DNA of 35,673 nucleotides from an uncultured Clostridia bacterium (GCA_947632835.1 CANRQI010000006.1:1-35673); one strand, 5' to 3'; positions 1 through 9,347 are shown, counted from the stretch's first letter. A program made the numbers and translations. Notes: generated from the sequence alone by a model not told the origin.

Positions 1-56
1 TTTCTAAAACGGTCCCCACAAACCATAACTTAAAAAATATATTAAAGCTTTTTTTA
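1..56. repeat. Family B inverted-repeat element, right part (cut by window edge)
   Basis: This is the right half of the element seen complete at 34525-34648. It contains the box GGTCCCCAC (11-19), then the terminal repeat beginning ATAACTT and running through AATATATTAAAGC. In the 34.5 kb copy the box next to the right terminal repeat is GGGGAGA instead. The interior therefore lies in the opposite orientation here relative to the neighbouring family A element. The left half is outside the window. Confidence 0.6.
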
Positions 57-73
57 ACTATATTGAAAATACG

Positions 74-204
74 AAAAATATATGTTTTATGAAGATATTT
101 CGTGGGAACTAGCTAGCTATAGTCTGTTAAATTTTATGTTCTACAGAATTTTAAAATTTTACAGACTGTGCGTAGTTGGGATAATGAATAAAACATATAT
201 TTTT
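74..204. repeat. Family A inverted-repeat element, copy 1
   Basis: The ends are 17-base inverted repeats, AAAAATATATGTTTTAT at 74-90 and its exact reverse complement at 188-204. Inside lies a GTGGGAACT box (a variant of GTGGGGACC). Next comes an imperfect inner stem beginning AGTCTGT and ending ACAGACT, and then GTGCGTAGTTGGGA. The interior orientation matches the 18.2 kb copy and is opposite to those at 9.2 and 34.7 kb. No ORF is present. It resembles a small non-autonomous mobile or invertible element. Confidence 0.8.
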
Positions 205-205
205 T

Positions 206-232
206 TGTTATTCTTCCCATTTAAGAAAATAG
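206..232. repeat. Family B internal fragment beside copy 1 of family A
   Basis: The stretch GTTATTCTTCCCATTTAAG and the bases after it match the reverse complement of the right interior of the 34.5 kb family B element (GTTATTCTCCCCATTTAAG). The terminal repeat is missing. It is a broken remnant joined directly to the family A element, so the region is a mosaic. Confidence 0.45.
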
Positions 233-264
233 AATTTGTTTCAAAAAATACTTAAACTTAAATA

Positions 265-293
265 TTGACATATAATCATTGTGTTTATATAAT
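265..293 (+). promoter_or_regulatory. SigA-type promoter for the membrane protein gene at 327
   Basis: A TTGACA box (265-270) and a TATAAT box (288-293) are separated by 17 bases, a perfect consensus pair. The predicted transcription start is near 300. This rules out the in-frame ATG at 279, which lies between the two boxes, and supports the TTG start at 327. Confidence 0.8.
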
Positions 294-326
294 AAAATAA
301 ATTTTAGAAATTTAGGAGGAAGTATT

Positions 327-1370
327 TTGCATATTGCAATTGATATAGTTAAATTTATAGTATTAATAATTGTAACTTTTTATTTTTCACAAATCATTAC
401 AAATAAAAATAAAAGAATTTCTATAATTGGAACTTTTTTAATAGTATGTTCTACTGCGGTTGTTCAATATATAGATAATGGTTTTTTAGAAGTTTTAATT
501 TCAGGTGAGTTATTTTTAATTTGTATAGATAAAATTTTTGGAAAAACTGAACATAAAGCTTTGCCTATTTTTGGAATATTTGCAAGTGTTTTGATATATT
601 TAATTTTTTCAAATTTAAGTTTTCAATTTTCAATGTTATTTGCATTTATTCCAATTTTAATATGGATTTTATTAAAAAATAGAAAGGAAATTAATTTAAG
701 GAAAAAACAAATTATATTTTTTGTTTTTGCGTTGATATTAGGTGCATTAATAAGTACAATTTTTTACAGATATAATGTAATTCAAGCTTTAGAAAATGAG
801 AATGGACTCTCATATCTTATGAGTTATACATATTCATTTAATATTCCATTTAATAAAACAATTAAATTTTCTGATAATAGTGCGCTAGCAACTTGTATGT
901 CTATTTTTCCAATGGTCCTTTTAGTTGCAGTAATTTACGTATTCAAATATGAAAAACATTCAGAATTTTTAATTCCAACATCAATATTTAGTATATTAGG
1001 AATTATTGGTATTAGTGGAGTTAATGCTATTTTTGGAGGTATTGTGCCAAATTACATAATGGCACTTTCAATTTCAATTTTGCAAATTTATATGATGATT
1101 TATATTTTTGCTAATGTAGAGGAGAAGGTATTTTCATTAAAAGCTTCTATGTATGTGTCATTAGCTGGAATTATTGCATTTTTGTTAATTAAATTTCCAA
1201 CACCATTTACAACTATAAGAGGCAAAACTCGTCCATACATGATTTTTGTTTTAGAAAGCTTTATATTTTTAAATTATTCTGATAAAAGATTTTGGAGAGT
1301 AGCAACGGTAGTATATCCGATAATTGTTTTAATAGAAAGCATAGGATTTTTAGTTATGAAAATTATTTAG
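327..1370 (+). CDS. Polytopic membrane protein of unknown function
   Basis: This is a 347-residue protein if translation starts at TTG 327, which has an AGGAGGA ribosome site at 314-320. The upstream ATG at 279 falls inside the promoter and is unlikely to be used. The sequence is mostly hydrophobic, with about ten predicted membrane segments split by short lysine-rich loops. A larger extracytoplasmic-type loop containing NIPFNKTIKFSDNSAL lies mid-protein. I recognise no catalytic motif. It has its own promoter and lies just upstream of the dTDP-rhamnose genes, so a surface-polymer role is possible but is inference from position. It could be a divergent polymerase, flippase or GT-C relative. 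Confidence 0.75.
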   Translation: MHIAIDIVKFIVLIIVTFYFSQIITNKNKRISIIGTFLIVCSTAVVQYIDNGFLEVLISGELFLICIDKIFGKTEHKALPIFGIFASVLIYLIFSNLSFQFSMLFAFIPILIWILLKNRKEINLRKKQIIFFVFALILGALISTIFYRYNVIQALENENGLSYLMSYTYSFNIPFNKTIKFSDNSALATCMSIFPMVLLVAVIYVFKYEKHSEFLIPTSIFSILGIIGISGVNAIFGGIVPNYIMALSISILQIYMMIYIFANVEEKVFSLKASMYVSLAGIIAFLLIKFPTPFTTIRGKTRPYMIFVLESFIFLNYSDKRFWRVATVVYPIIVLIESIGFLVMKII

Positions 1371-1410
1371 TAATGAATTTTTAAATATTACAAACTTGCA
1401 TTTTTTTCAT

Positions 1411-1438
1411 TTGACAATATCAATTCCTATGATATAAT
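1411..1438 (+). promoter_or_regulatory. SigA-type promoter for rfbD-rfbA-adhesin A
   Basis: TTGACA (1411-1416) and TATAAT (1433-1438) are separated by 16 bases, about 78 bases upstream of the rfbD start codon. No further promoter is evident before adhesin A, so this one probably drives all three genes. Confidence 0.75.
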
Positions 1439-1515
1439 GTAATGGGAATAATAAAGAAATGTAAATAATAGAAATAGATATAAAAAGATATATAAAACTA
1501 AAGGGAGGAAAATAC

Positions 1516-2376
1516 ATGAAAAAAGTATTATTAATTGGAGCAGATGGAATGTTAGGTGGTGAGCTAAAAGAAAGATTAGAAAAGGTGTATGATGTTACAG
1601 GAACTACTCTTGCAACTTTAGATATATGTGATAAAGAAGCTGTTGATGCAAAAATTAAAGAAGTTAATCCATATTTTATTATAAATTGTGCAGCTTATAC
1701 AAATGTTGATGGATGTGAAGTAAATTATGATTTAGCAAATAGAGTAAATGGTTTAGCAGTTGAAAATATAGCAACATCAGCTAAAGCAGTGGGTGCTACA
1801 TTTATACATATTAGTACAGATTATGTGTTTGCTGGAAATTTAGATATTGAAAAAGTTTATACAGAAAATATGGAACCAGCACCTGTAAGCAGTTATGGAA
1901 AAACAAAGCTTTTAGGTGAGCAAAATGCTAGTAAAGCAGAGAAATATTATATATTAAGAACAGCATGGCTTTATGGAATTCGTGGAAAAAATTTTGTTAA
2001 AACTATGCTTAAATTGTCAAAGGAAAATAATGAAATAAAAGTAGTTTCAGACCAACATGGAAGTCCAACTTCAACAACTACATTGTGTAAAATTATAGAA
2101 CAAATTATGGAAAAAGAACCAGAGTATGGAGTTTATCATTCTACATGTGAAGGTTTTACAACATGGTATGAATTTACTAGAAAAATATTCGAGTTTGCAA
2201 ATATTGAAACTAAAGTTATTCCAATTACTTCTGCTGAATATAAGGAGATGTATCCACAATCTAGTGACAGACCATTTAATAGTATGTTATCAAAAGAGAA
2301 ATTGCATAAAGTAGGTATTTATCCAACAGAATACGAATTAGCATTAAAAGAATATTTAAAGGAGGAATTGAAGTAA
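1516..2376 (+). CDS. rfbD: dTDP-4-dehydrorhamnose reductase (RmlD)
   Basis: This 286-residue enzyme should catalyse the last step of dTDP-L-rhamnose synthesis, the NAD(P)H-dependent reduction of dTDP-4-keto-L-rhamnose in the cytoplasm. Visible features are the N-terminal Rossmann loop GADGMLGGEL, the HISTDYVFAG segment, and the short-chain-dehydrogenase YxxxK catalytic pair (Y127, K131 in SSYGKTK). The length is normal for RmlD. A GGGAGG ribosome site precedes ATG 1516. Its stop codon overlaps the rfbA start by one base (TAATG), so the two are translationally coupled. The other two pathway genes, rfbC and rfbB, are about 16 kb downstream beyond the two adhesin genes. Confidence 0.95.
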   Translation: MKKVLLIGADGMLGGELKERLEKVYDVTGTTLATLDICDKEAVDAKIKEVNPYFIINCAAYTNVDGCEVNYDLANRVNGLAVENIATSAKAVGATFIHISTDYVFAGNLDIEKVYTENMEPAPVSSYGKTKLLGEQNASKAEKYYILRTAWLYGIRGKNFVKTMLKLSKENNEIKVVSDQHGSPTSTTTLCKIIEQIMEKEPEYGVYHSTCEGFTTWYEFTRKIFEFANIETKVIPITSAEYKEMYPQSSDRPFNSMLSKEKLHKVGIYPTEYELALKEYLKEELK

Positions 2377-3287
2377 TGAAAGGAATTATATTAGCAGGAG
2401 GAAGTGCGACAAGGCTTTATCCAGTAACTTTAGCAGTTTCTAAACAAATGTTACCAGTTTATGATAAACCAATGATTTATTATCCATTGTCTACTTTAAT
2501 GATGGCAGGTATAAGAGAAGTTTTAATTATTTCTACACCAATTCATTTACCAGCATTTCAAAGTTTACTTGGAACTGGTGAAGATTTAGGAATGAAATTT
2601 GAATATAAAGTTCAAGATAAACCAGTTGGATTAGCTGATGCTTTTAGATTAGGAGCAGATTTTATAGGAGAAGATAATGTTGCTTTAATTTTGGGAGATA
2701 ATATGATTTACGGTTCCAGAATTGAGAGGGTTTTGAGAGCAGCTAGCAAATTAAAAGAAGGAGGAATTATTTTTGGATATAAAGTTGCAGATCCAACTTC
2801 TTATGGTGTAGTTGAAATTGACAAAGATGGAACTGCAATTTCAATAGAAGAAAAACCAGAAAATCCTAAATCTAATTTAGCTGTTCCGGGAATATATTTT
2901 TATGATAATAATGTTATAAAAATTGCAAATGAAATAAAGCCTTCTGATAGAGGTGAATTAGAGATTACTGATGTAAATAAAGCATATATGGAAAAAGGAA
3001 ATTTAAAAGTTATTCCTTTAGGAAATGGTTATGCTTGGTTTGATACAGGTTCACCAGATAGATTATCAGATGCAGCAGATTTTGTTAAAGCGATTGAATT
3101 AAGACAAGGTGTACAAATAGCTTGTTTAGAGGAATATGCTTATAGAAATAAGTGGATTTCAAAGGAAAAGATTTTAGAACATGCTGAGAAATATAGAAAA
3201 ACAGAATATGGAAAATATTTAAAACGTATTGCGGAAGAAGAAGAAAATTTATATGATAACATTTTTGAAAGTAAGTTATTTCAGTAA
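2376..3287 (+). CDS. rfbA: Glucose-1-phosphate thymidylyltransferase (RmlA)
   Basis: This 303-residue nucleotidyltransferase joins glucose-1-phosphate and dTTP to make dTDP-glucose, the first step toward dTDP-L-rhamnose. The N-terminal signature GGSATRLYP and the segment KQMLPVYDKPMIYYPLS are characteristic of RmlA. The ILGDN motif and the SPDRLSDAADF segment also fit. The length is close to the usual 290-300, with a slightly longer acidic C-terminus. The start codon overlaps the rfbD stop, and an AAAGGAGG ribosome site lies inside the end of rfbD. Adhesin A follows after 33 bases and is probably co-transcribed. Confidence 0.96.
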   Translation: MKGIILAGGSATRLYPVTLAVSKQMLPVYDKPMIYYPLSTLMMAGIREVLIISTPIHLPAFQSLLGTGEDLGMKFEYKVQDKPVGLADAFRLGADFIGEDNVALILGDNMIYGSRIERVLRAASKLKEGGIIFGYKVADPTSYGVVEIDKDGTAISIEEKPENPKSNLAVPGIYFYDNNVIKIANEIKPSDRGELEITDVNKAYMEKGNLKVIPLGNGYAWFDTGSPDRLSDAADFVKAIELRQGVQIACLEEYAYRNKWISKEKILEHAEKYRKTEYGKYLKRIAEEEENLYDNIFESKLFQ

Positions 3288-3320
3288 AATTTAAAAGTAC
3301 AAAGGAAGGTATCAATTATA

Positions 3321-6300
3321 ATGAAAATCATCAAGACTTTATTTATTTTTTTGTGTATATTCATATTGTTAATACCATTTTATGTAGAAGCAACAGGGGT
3401 TTCACCATTAACAAAAGATAGTACAGAAGCAGATATTGAATCAATTGGAGCTCGTAACCAAGGATTTTCTTACAAAGTAGGTGATCATGATGTATTAAAA
3501 ATAGTGCAACATGATGATAGTTCATTTTCAGATGTATTATATTGTGTTAATGCTGAAAAATCACTTTCAGTTGCTGATAAGGATGGATATCATTTTAGGA
3601 AAGTTGCTAGTGATTTTACTAATTATAATGATAAAGAAGTTAAAGAATGGACTCAAACTTTAAATATGAGTCAAGAAACTCATGGCAAATTAGTTTGTTT
3701 ACTTGAACATTTATACTTATTAAATCATAAAGAATATAAGAAAAAATTTTTAGAGGAAGTTTTTGCAGATTATATAAAAGAACATCAAGAAGAAGAGCCA
3801 ACACCTAATGTTGATGAGATAAGTTCAAAGTTAACAGATGATTATATTGATGTTGTTCAGCAATGGGCAATTTGGTATTTTACAAATAGTGCTGAAATAA
3901 ATGGTGGAAGTACTGATACATCACATAAAACAATATATAATACATTTTCTTCTGTAAGTGTAGAAAAACCAAATTTTGGTGTATTAGGTAGTGTTGGTAG
4001 TACGAAAGAAAATATAAATGGTATAGAATTAACATATATGCAAGAATTATACAAATACTTAATAAATTGTGGAAAAGGTACTAAAAGTCAAGAAGTTAGA
4101 TTGATGGCAGTCGATAATCAATACCCTAAAATTGATAGAACAAAAGATGTTAGTTCAACTATTGATGGAGATAGTTATAAAATTGGCCCATTTAAAGTTA
4201 GTGGAACAACAGTACCAGTAAATTTTAAGTTATCATTAGTTGATCAAGATGGTCATGAATTAACAAATTATACAATTGTTGTAAATGATTCATCAGAGGA
4301 AAATAAAGAACTTAATCAAGAGATATTGGGAAAAGAATTTTATGTAAAAATTCCTACAACAGGAAATACAATAACAAGTATAAAATTAAAAATGACTTAT
4401 TCCACAGAAGGAGAAAAAAATATAAGTTTATGGGAAAAAACGGATGAAGAAACACAAGATTTGCAACCAGTCATTTTAATTTTAGATGAGCCAGGTAAAG
4501 AAGTTTCAGATGAAATTGAGGGAAAAGTAACAGAGGGAAAATATGATTTAGCTTTAAGAAAATATATAGTTTCAATAAATAAACAATCTACAACAGGAAG
4601 AGAGCCAACTCCTACACAAGAGAGCTTAGAAAAATTAGCGAGTGGCGATGTAACTACAGCAGATTATAATCATGCTAAAAATCCTTTGCTTGTGAAAAAG
4701 GGAGATAAAATTGTATATGAGTTTAGGATATATAATGAAGGTGAAGTACAAGCAAAAGTAAAGAAAATAATAGATTATTTACCAGAAGGTCTAACTGTAG
4801 TTGAATCGAGATTAAGTGAAGTTAATCAAAGATATGAATGGGAAACTACTGATGATGGGTTAACAACAACATATTTAAGTGATAAACCAATTGCTGCATT
4901 TGATAAACAAAATAAAAATTTAACCTGTGAAACAGTCCAGTTAGAATGTGAAGTTACAGGAGAGCTTGAAACTGGAAAAATTTTAACAAATGTTGCAGAA
5001 GTAGAAGAAGATGACGGAACTGATAGAGATTCAACAGAAAGTTCTATTGAAAAAAGTGAAATAACAGATGATTTTTGCGGTGATTCTTCAAATAATAAAG
5101 ACAATTTGGGAGATTCAAATCATTATTATAAAGGAAAACAAGATGATGATGATTTTGAAAAACTTATTGTAAAAAAAGATTTATTTGATTTGAATTTGAA
5201 GAAATTTATTTCGAAAGTAAATGGTAGAGGAATATCAAGAGAACCAAAAGTAGATCTTACACCATTAATTAATGGAGGAAATGATGCAAAATATACTACA
5301 TCAAAAAATCCATTATTAGTTGAAACAGGTGATGTAGTAACATTTACGTTAAGGGTATATAATGAAGGAGATATAGCAGGTTATGCAGAACAAATAACAG
5401 ATTACATACCAGAAGGTTTAGGATTTTTAGTAAATTATAATGATAATGAAAAATGTAAATGGCAAGTTTCAGAAGATAGTTCAAGTAGTAATAAGAAGAA
5501 ATTATCTGACATAAGAAATGGTACTAAGCATTTAACAGTTGAAGATTTTTCAGAAGTTACTGATTTAGATGATGTTGAAGTTGTTTTAGGAAAAACAAAA
5601 GTTACTACTGATATGCTTGCAAGTTCAGATGATAATGAAACTAATTTAATATCAGCATTTACAGGAACAACAATGACTTATAAAGATGTTGAAATTACGT
5701 GTATTGTAGTAGCTGAAGATACAAAAACATTGAAAAATATATCTGCTATTACTGCTGAAAAAGATAAAGATAAAACTGAGGTAAAAACAGATAGAGGCTC
5801 AGATAAAGTAGATTCATCACCAAATGATGATATTGACCCAGATAAATATACAACAGGAAATGAAGATGATGATGACTATGATGTATTAAAAACAGATAAA
5901 AGAAATTTTGATTTAGCTTTGCAAAAATTTATAACAGGTGTAAATTCAGAAAAAATTACTAATAGAGTTCCAGAAGTTTCAAAAGATGAAGACGGAAATC
6001 TACACTATAATCATCCATTAGAGCCAGTTGAAGTTTGTGGTGGAGATTTAATAGAATATACAATTAGAGTATATAATGAAGGCGAAATGAATGGATATGC
6101 TAAAGAAATTTCAGATAGCATTCCAACAGGTTTAGTATTTGTTTCAGAAAATGAAACAAATGTGGAATATGATTGGAAAATGTATGATTCAGATGGAAAT
6201 GAGACAGATAATGAAAGTGATGCAGTTGAAGTAAGAACTACATATTTATCAAAAGAAAAATCAGATGATAATTTAATAGAAGCATTTGATAAAGATGCAG

Positions 6301-9077
6301 AAGTTGATGATGAAAATCCAAGTTATAAAGATGTTAAATTAGTTTTAAAATTAGATGATACATTAATAAAAGATAAAACGTCTAAAATTTTGATAAATGT
6401 AGCAGAAATTACGGAAAATACAGACGAAAATGGAGATGATATTTTAGATTCAGATTCAACTCCAGATAATGAAAATCCAACTGAGGATGATATAGATGAA
6501 GAAAAAGTTACTTATTTAGAATATGATTTAGCTTTAAGAAAATTTATAGTTTCTGTAAATGGAAAAAATGTAACAGGGAGAGAACCAAAATTTACAGATG
6601 AAAGTTTGCAAAGTTTAGCTAATAAAACATCAAAAACTCTTGAATATAGGCATGTAAAGAGTCCTATTCATGTAGAAAAGGGAGACAAAATTGTATATGA
6701 ATTTAGAATATATAATGAGGGCGATTCGAAAGCAATAGTTAAAAAGATTGTAGATTATTTGCCAGAAGGTTTAACATTAGTTGACAATAGCGATATTAAT
6801 AGTGAGTATAAATGGAATTTTGTTGATGGAAATTTAACAACTTCATATTTAGAGAGTACGGAAATTCCTGCATTTAATAAAAATGAATTAAAGGTATCTT
6901 ATGGACAAATTAAATTGGAATGTGAAGTTACAGGAGATTTTAGTAGTGGAACTGTTTTAACAAATGTTGCAGAAATTATAGAAGATAATGGAAATGATAG
7001 AGATTCACAGGAAGGTTCAATTAATAAAGAAAATATCAATGAAGATTTTTCTGGAAATGTATCAAATGATGATGATTTAGGAAAAGAAAATTATTATTAT
7101 AAAGGACTTCAAGATGATGACGACTTTGAAAAGCTTGTTATAGATGGAAAGATATTTGATTTGAATTTAAAGAAATTCATTTCAAAAGTAAATAATGAAA
7201 GCTTATCAAGAGAGCCAAAAGTAGATACTTCAACATTAAAAAATGGAGCAAATGATGCAAAATATGAAATGACGAAAACACCTATTGAAGTAGAAACAGG
7301 AGACATAGTAACATTTACATTAAGGGTATATAATGAAGGAGAAGTATCAGGATATGCAGAACAGATCACAGATTATATACCAGAAGGTTTAGGATTTTTA
7401 GAAGGTTATAAAACAAATTATGATAATTACTGGTCTATTTCACAAAATGAAAAAAATTCAGTTAAATTATCAACTATAAAAGATGGAATGAAAAATGTAA
7501 AACTTGAAGATTTTAAGGATGTAGATAATTTAGAAAATGTAGAAGTTATTTTAGGAAAAACTAAAGTTACATCTAAAGCACTTTCATCAGAATTAACAGA
7601 TTCAAATTTAATTTCATCATTTAATGGAAAAGATTTGAAATATAAAGATGTGCAAATTGCTTGTATAGTAGTAGCCGAAGATGAAATTACACTTAAAAAT
7701 ATAGCAGCAATAACAGCAGAAAAAGATGAAAATAAAAATCCAGTAGATAAGGATAGAGATTCAACACCGAAAGATGATATAAATCCAGACGATTATGGAA
7801 CTGGAAATGAAGATGATGATGATTATGATATAGTAAAAACAGAAAAGAAGGATTTTGATTTAGCATTACAAAAATTTATAACAGGTATAAATGGAAATGA
7901 AGTTCAAAACAGAGCACCTGTTATTGTAAAGGGACAAGATGGAAAATTAAAATATAATCATCCAACAGATGCAGTAAAAATACATAACGGCGATTTAGTA
8001 AAATATACAATTAGAGTATATAATGAAGGTGAAATTGATGGTTATGCAGATGAAATTGGTGATAATATACCAACAGGTTTAGTATTTGTTCCAGATAATG
8101 AAACGAATGTTAAATATGGCTGGAAAATGTATGATAAATCTGGAAACGAAACAGGTGATGCAAATCAAGCTGTTTCAGTAAAAACAAATTATTTGTCAAA
8201 GCCAAAATCAGAAAACAACTTAATACCAGCATTTAATAAAGATGCAGGAGTTAGCGATACAAACCCAAGTTATAAAGATGTGGAATTAGTGTTTAGAATA
8301 GATGAAACATTGATAAATAAAACAGTAACAACTTCAGAAAGAACATTAATAAATATAGCAGAAATTACAAAGACTACAGACAAAGATGGTAAAGACATTC
8401 CAGATATAGATTCAACACCAAATAATGGAAATCCAAATGAAGATGATATAGATAAAGAACAAGTTTATGTAGAATATTTTGATTTGGCATTAGAAAAAGA
8501 TTTAGCTAAAGCATTAGTTACAGTTGATGGAAAAACAACAGAATTAAATGTTGCTAAAGGTGAAGCAATAAAAGTTGATGTAAATAGGAAAAAACTTTCT
8601 ACAACAACAATAAAATTTGTTTATAATATAGTAGTTAGAAATGAAGGCGAAATAGAAGGTTATGCAACAGAAATAACAGACTATATTCCAGAAGGATTAT
8701 CATTTGACCCAGCAGATAATCCAGGATGGAATCAAATTTCAGAACGTGTTATTTCAACAAATACACTTGCTAAAACTTTATTGCAACCAGGACAATCTAC
8801 TACGGTTTCAGTTGTATTAACATGGGTTAGAAGTGAGCAAAATATGGGCGAATTTATGAATATTGCTGAAATTACTGAACATTGGAATCCATACGGTTCA
8901 CCAGATATAGATTCAACTCCAAACAATCAAGTACCAACAGAGGATGATTATGATAACGCACCAGTTTATGTTGGTATAGTAACAGGTTTAGGTGAAAGAC
9001 CATATATTTTATTAACAGGAACTGTATTGTTAGTTATAGGTGTTGGTATAGTGTTAATAAAGAAATATGTTTTATAA
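3321..9077 (+). CDS. Giant surface adhesin A: thioester domain plus seven DUF11-like modules, TM-anchored
   Basis: This is a 1918-residue exported protein. Residues 1-24 form a signal peptide with likely cleavage after VEA. Residues about 30-250 look like a Cys-Gln thioester domain (TQXA/TED family): Cys75 lies in LYCVN and Gln181 in QQWAIWYFTN, the pair that forms an internal thioester able to bind host amines. A beta-rich region follows to about residue 400. Seven repeats then start near residues 409 (X), 622 (Y), 863 (Z), 1068 (X), 1279 (Y), 1512 (Z) and 1720 (W). Each holds a DUF11-like core such as YTIRVYNEG followed by DYIPEGL. Acidic DDDDY or DDDDF linkers and DxDG-type, possibly calcium-binding, stretches separate them. 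A TM helix and KKYVL end the protein; no LPxTG is visible. The AAGGAAGG ribosome site and leader resemble those of adhesin B. It follows rfbA by 33 bases. Host attachment is inferred from the family. Confidence 0.85.
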   Translation: MKIIKTLFIFLCIFILLIPFYVEATGVSPLTKDSTEADIESIGARNQGFSYKVGDHDVLKIVQHDDSSFSDVLYCVNAEKSLSVADKDGYHFRKVASDFTNYNDKEVKEWTQTLNMSQETHGKLVCLLEHLYLLNHKEYKKKFLEEVFADYIKEHQEEEPTPNVDEISSKLTDDYIDVVQQWAIWYFTNSAEINGGSTDTSHKTIYNTFSSVSVEKPNFGVLGSVGSTKENINGIELTYMQELYKYLINCGKGTKSQEVRLMAVDNQYPKIDRTKDVSSTIDGDSYKIGPFKVSGTTVPVNFKLSLVDQDGHELTNYTIVVNDSSEENKELNQEILGKEFYVKIPTTGNTITSIKLKMTYSTEGEKNISLWEKTDEETQDLQPVILILDEPGKEVSDEIEGKVTEGKYDLALRKYIVSINKQSTTGREPTPTQESLEKLASGDVTTADYNHAKNPLLVKKGDKIVYEFRIYNEGEVQAKVKKIIDYLPEGLTVVESRLSEVNQRYEWETTDDGLTTTYLSDKPIAAFDKQNKNLTCETVQLECEVTGELETGKILTNVAEVEEDDGTDRDSTESSIEKSEITDDFCGDSSNNKDNLGDSNHYYKGKQDDDDFEKLIVKKDLFDLNLKKFISKVNGRGISREPKVDLTPLINGGNDAKYTTSKNPLLVETGDVVTFTLRVYNEGDIAGYAEQITDYIPEGLGFLVNYNDNEKCKWQVSEDSSSSNKKKLSDIRNGTKHLTVEDFSEVTDLDDVEVVLGKTKVTTDMLASSDDNETNLISAFTGTTMTYKDVEITCIVVAEDTKTLKNISAITAEKDKDKTEVKTDRGSDKVDSSPNDDIDPDKYTTGNEDDDDYDVLKTDKRNFDLALQKFITGVNSEKITNRVPEVSKDEDGNLHYNHPLEPVEVCGGDLIEYTIRVYNEGEMNGYAKEISDSIPTGLVFVSENETNVEYDWKMYDSDGNETDNESDAVEVRTTYLSKEKSDDNLIEAFDKDAEVDDENPSYKDVKLVLKLDDTLIKDKTSKILINVAEITENTDENGDDILDSDSTPDNENPTEDDIDEEKVTYLEYDLALRKFIVSVNGKNVTGREPKFTDESLQSLANKTSKTLEYRHVKSPIHVEKGDKIVYEFRIYNEGDSKAIVKKIVDYLPEGLTLVDNSDINSEYKWNFVDGNLTTSYLESTEIPAFNKNELKVSYGQIKLECEVTGDFSSGTVLTNVAEIIEDNGNDRDSQEGSINKENINEDFSGNVSNDDDLGKENYYYKGLQDDDDFEKLVIDGKIFDLNLKKFISKVNNESLSREPKVDTSTLKNGANDAKYEMTKTPIEVETGDIVTFTLRVYNEGEVSGYAEQITDYIPEGLGFLEGYKTNYDNYWSISQNEKNSVKLSTIKDGMKNVKLEDFKDVDNLENVEVILGKTKVTSKALSSELTDSNLISSFNGKDLKYKDVQIACIVVAEDEITLKNIAAITAEKDENKNPVDKDRDSTPKDDINPDDYGTGNEDDDDYDIVKTEKKDFDLALQKFITGINGNEVQNRAPVIVKGQDGKLKYNHPTDAVKIHNGDLVKYTIRVYNEGEIDGYADEIGDNIPTGLVFVPDNETNVKYGWKMYDKSGNETGDANQAVSVKTNYLSKPKSENNLIPAFNKDAGVSDTNPSYKDVELVFRIDETLINKTVTTSERTLINIAEITKTTDKDGKDIPDIDSTPNNGNPNEDDIDKEQVYVEYFDLALEKDLAKALVTVDGKTTELNVAKGEAIKVDVNRKKLSTTTIKFVYNIVVRNEGEIEGYATEITDYIPEGLSFDPADNPGWNQISERVISTNTLAKTLLQPGQSTTVSVVLTWVRSEQNMGEFMNIAEITEHWNPYGSPDIDSTPNNQVPTEDDYDNAPVYVGIVTGLGERPYILLTGTVLLVIGVGIVLIKKYVL

Positions 9078-9138
9078 TAAATATAATTATATAATTTAAG
9101 CTTCGATGTTTTTTAACATTAAGTTGCAAATTTTCAAT
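9078..9138. repeat. Duplicated 3' untranslated segment of the adhesin genes, copy 1
   Basis: The bases just after the adhesin A stop codon match those after adhesin B (18059-18118) with only a few changes and one small indel. The gene duplication therefore included the 3' flank, up to and past the repeat elements. Confidence 0.75.
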
Positions 9139-9160
9139 AAGTTTTAATATATTAAAACTT
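9139..9160. repeat. Family B element collapsed to a 22-bp perfect palindrome
   Basis: At the position where the adhesin B 3' region carries a larger family B element (18119-18182), only the fused terminal repeats remain: AAGTTTTAATA followed by its reverse complement. The loop has been lost exactly, which fits hairpin-mediated deletion or precise excision. Confidence 0.65.
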
Positions 9161-9191
9161 TGTTAAATTGTTATGAAGAATTAAGTTAAAG

Positions 9192-9321
9192 AAAAATATA
9201 TGTTTTATTCGTTCTCCCAACTACGCACAGTCTGTAAAATTTTAAAATTCTATAGAACATAAAATTTAACAGACTGTAGCTAGTCGGTCCCCACGAAACA
9301 ACTTCATAAAACATATATTTT
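9192..9321. repeat. Family A inverted-repeat element, copy 2 (interior flipped)
   Basis: The terminal repeats are AAAAATATATGTTTTAT (9192-9208) and its complement (9306-9321). The interior reads TTCTCCCAACTACGCAC first and GGTCCCCAC (9286-9294) last. This is the reverse complement of the interior of the 18.2 kb copy, although the flanks on both sides match that copy. It has the inner stem CAGTCTGT...ACAGACTG and no ORF. Confidence 0.85.
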
Positions 9322-9347
9322 CATAACTATATAAAATACTGAAACTA

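Noticed and set aside
279..326. ATG 279 as the start of the first membrane protein
   Set aside because: It lies between the -35 and -10 boxes of a consensus promoter and has no ribosome site. TTG 327 has a strong one.
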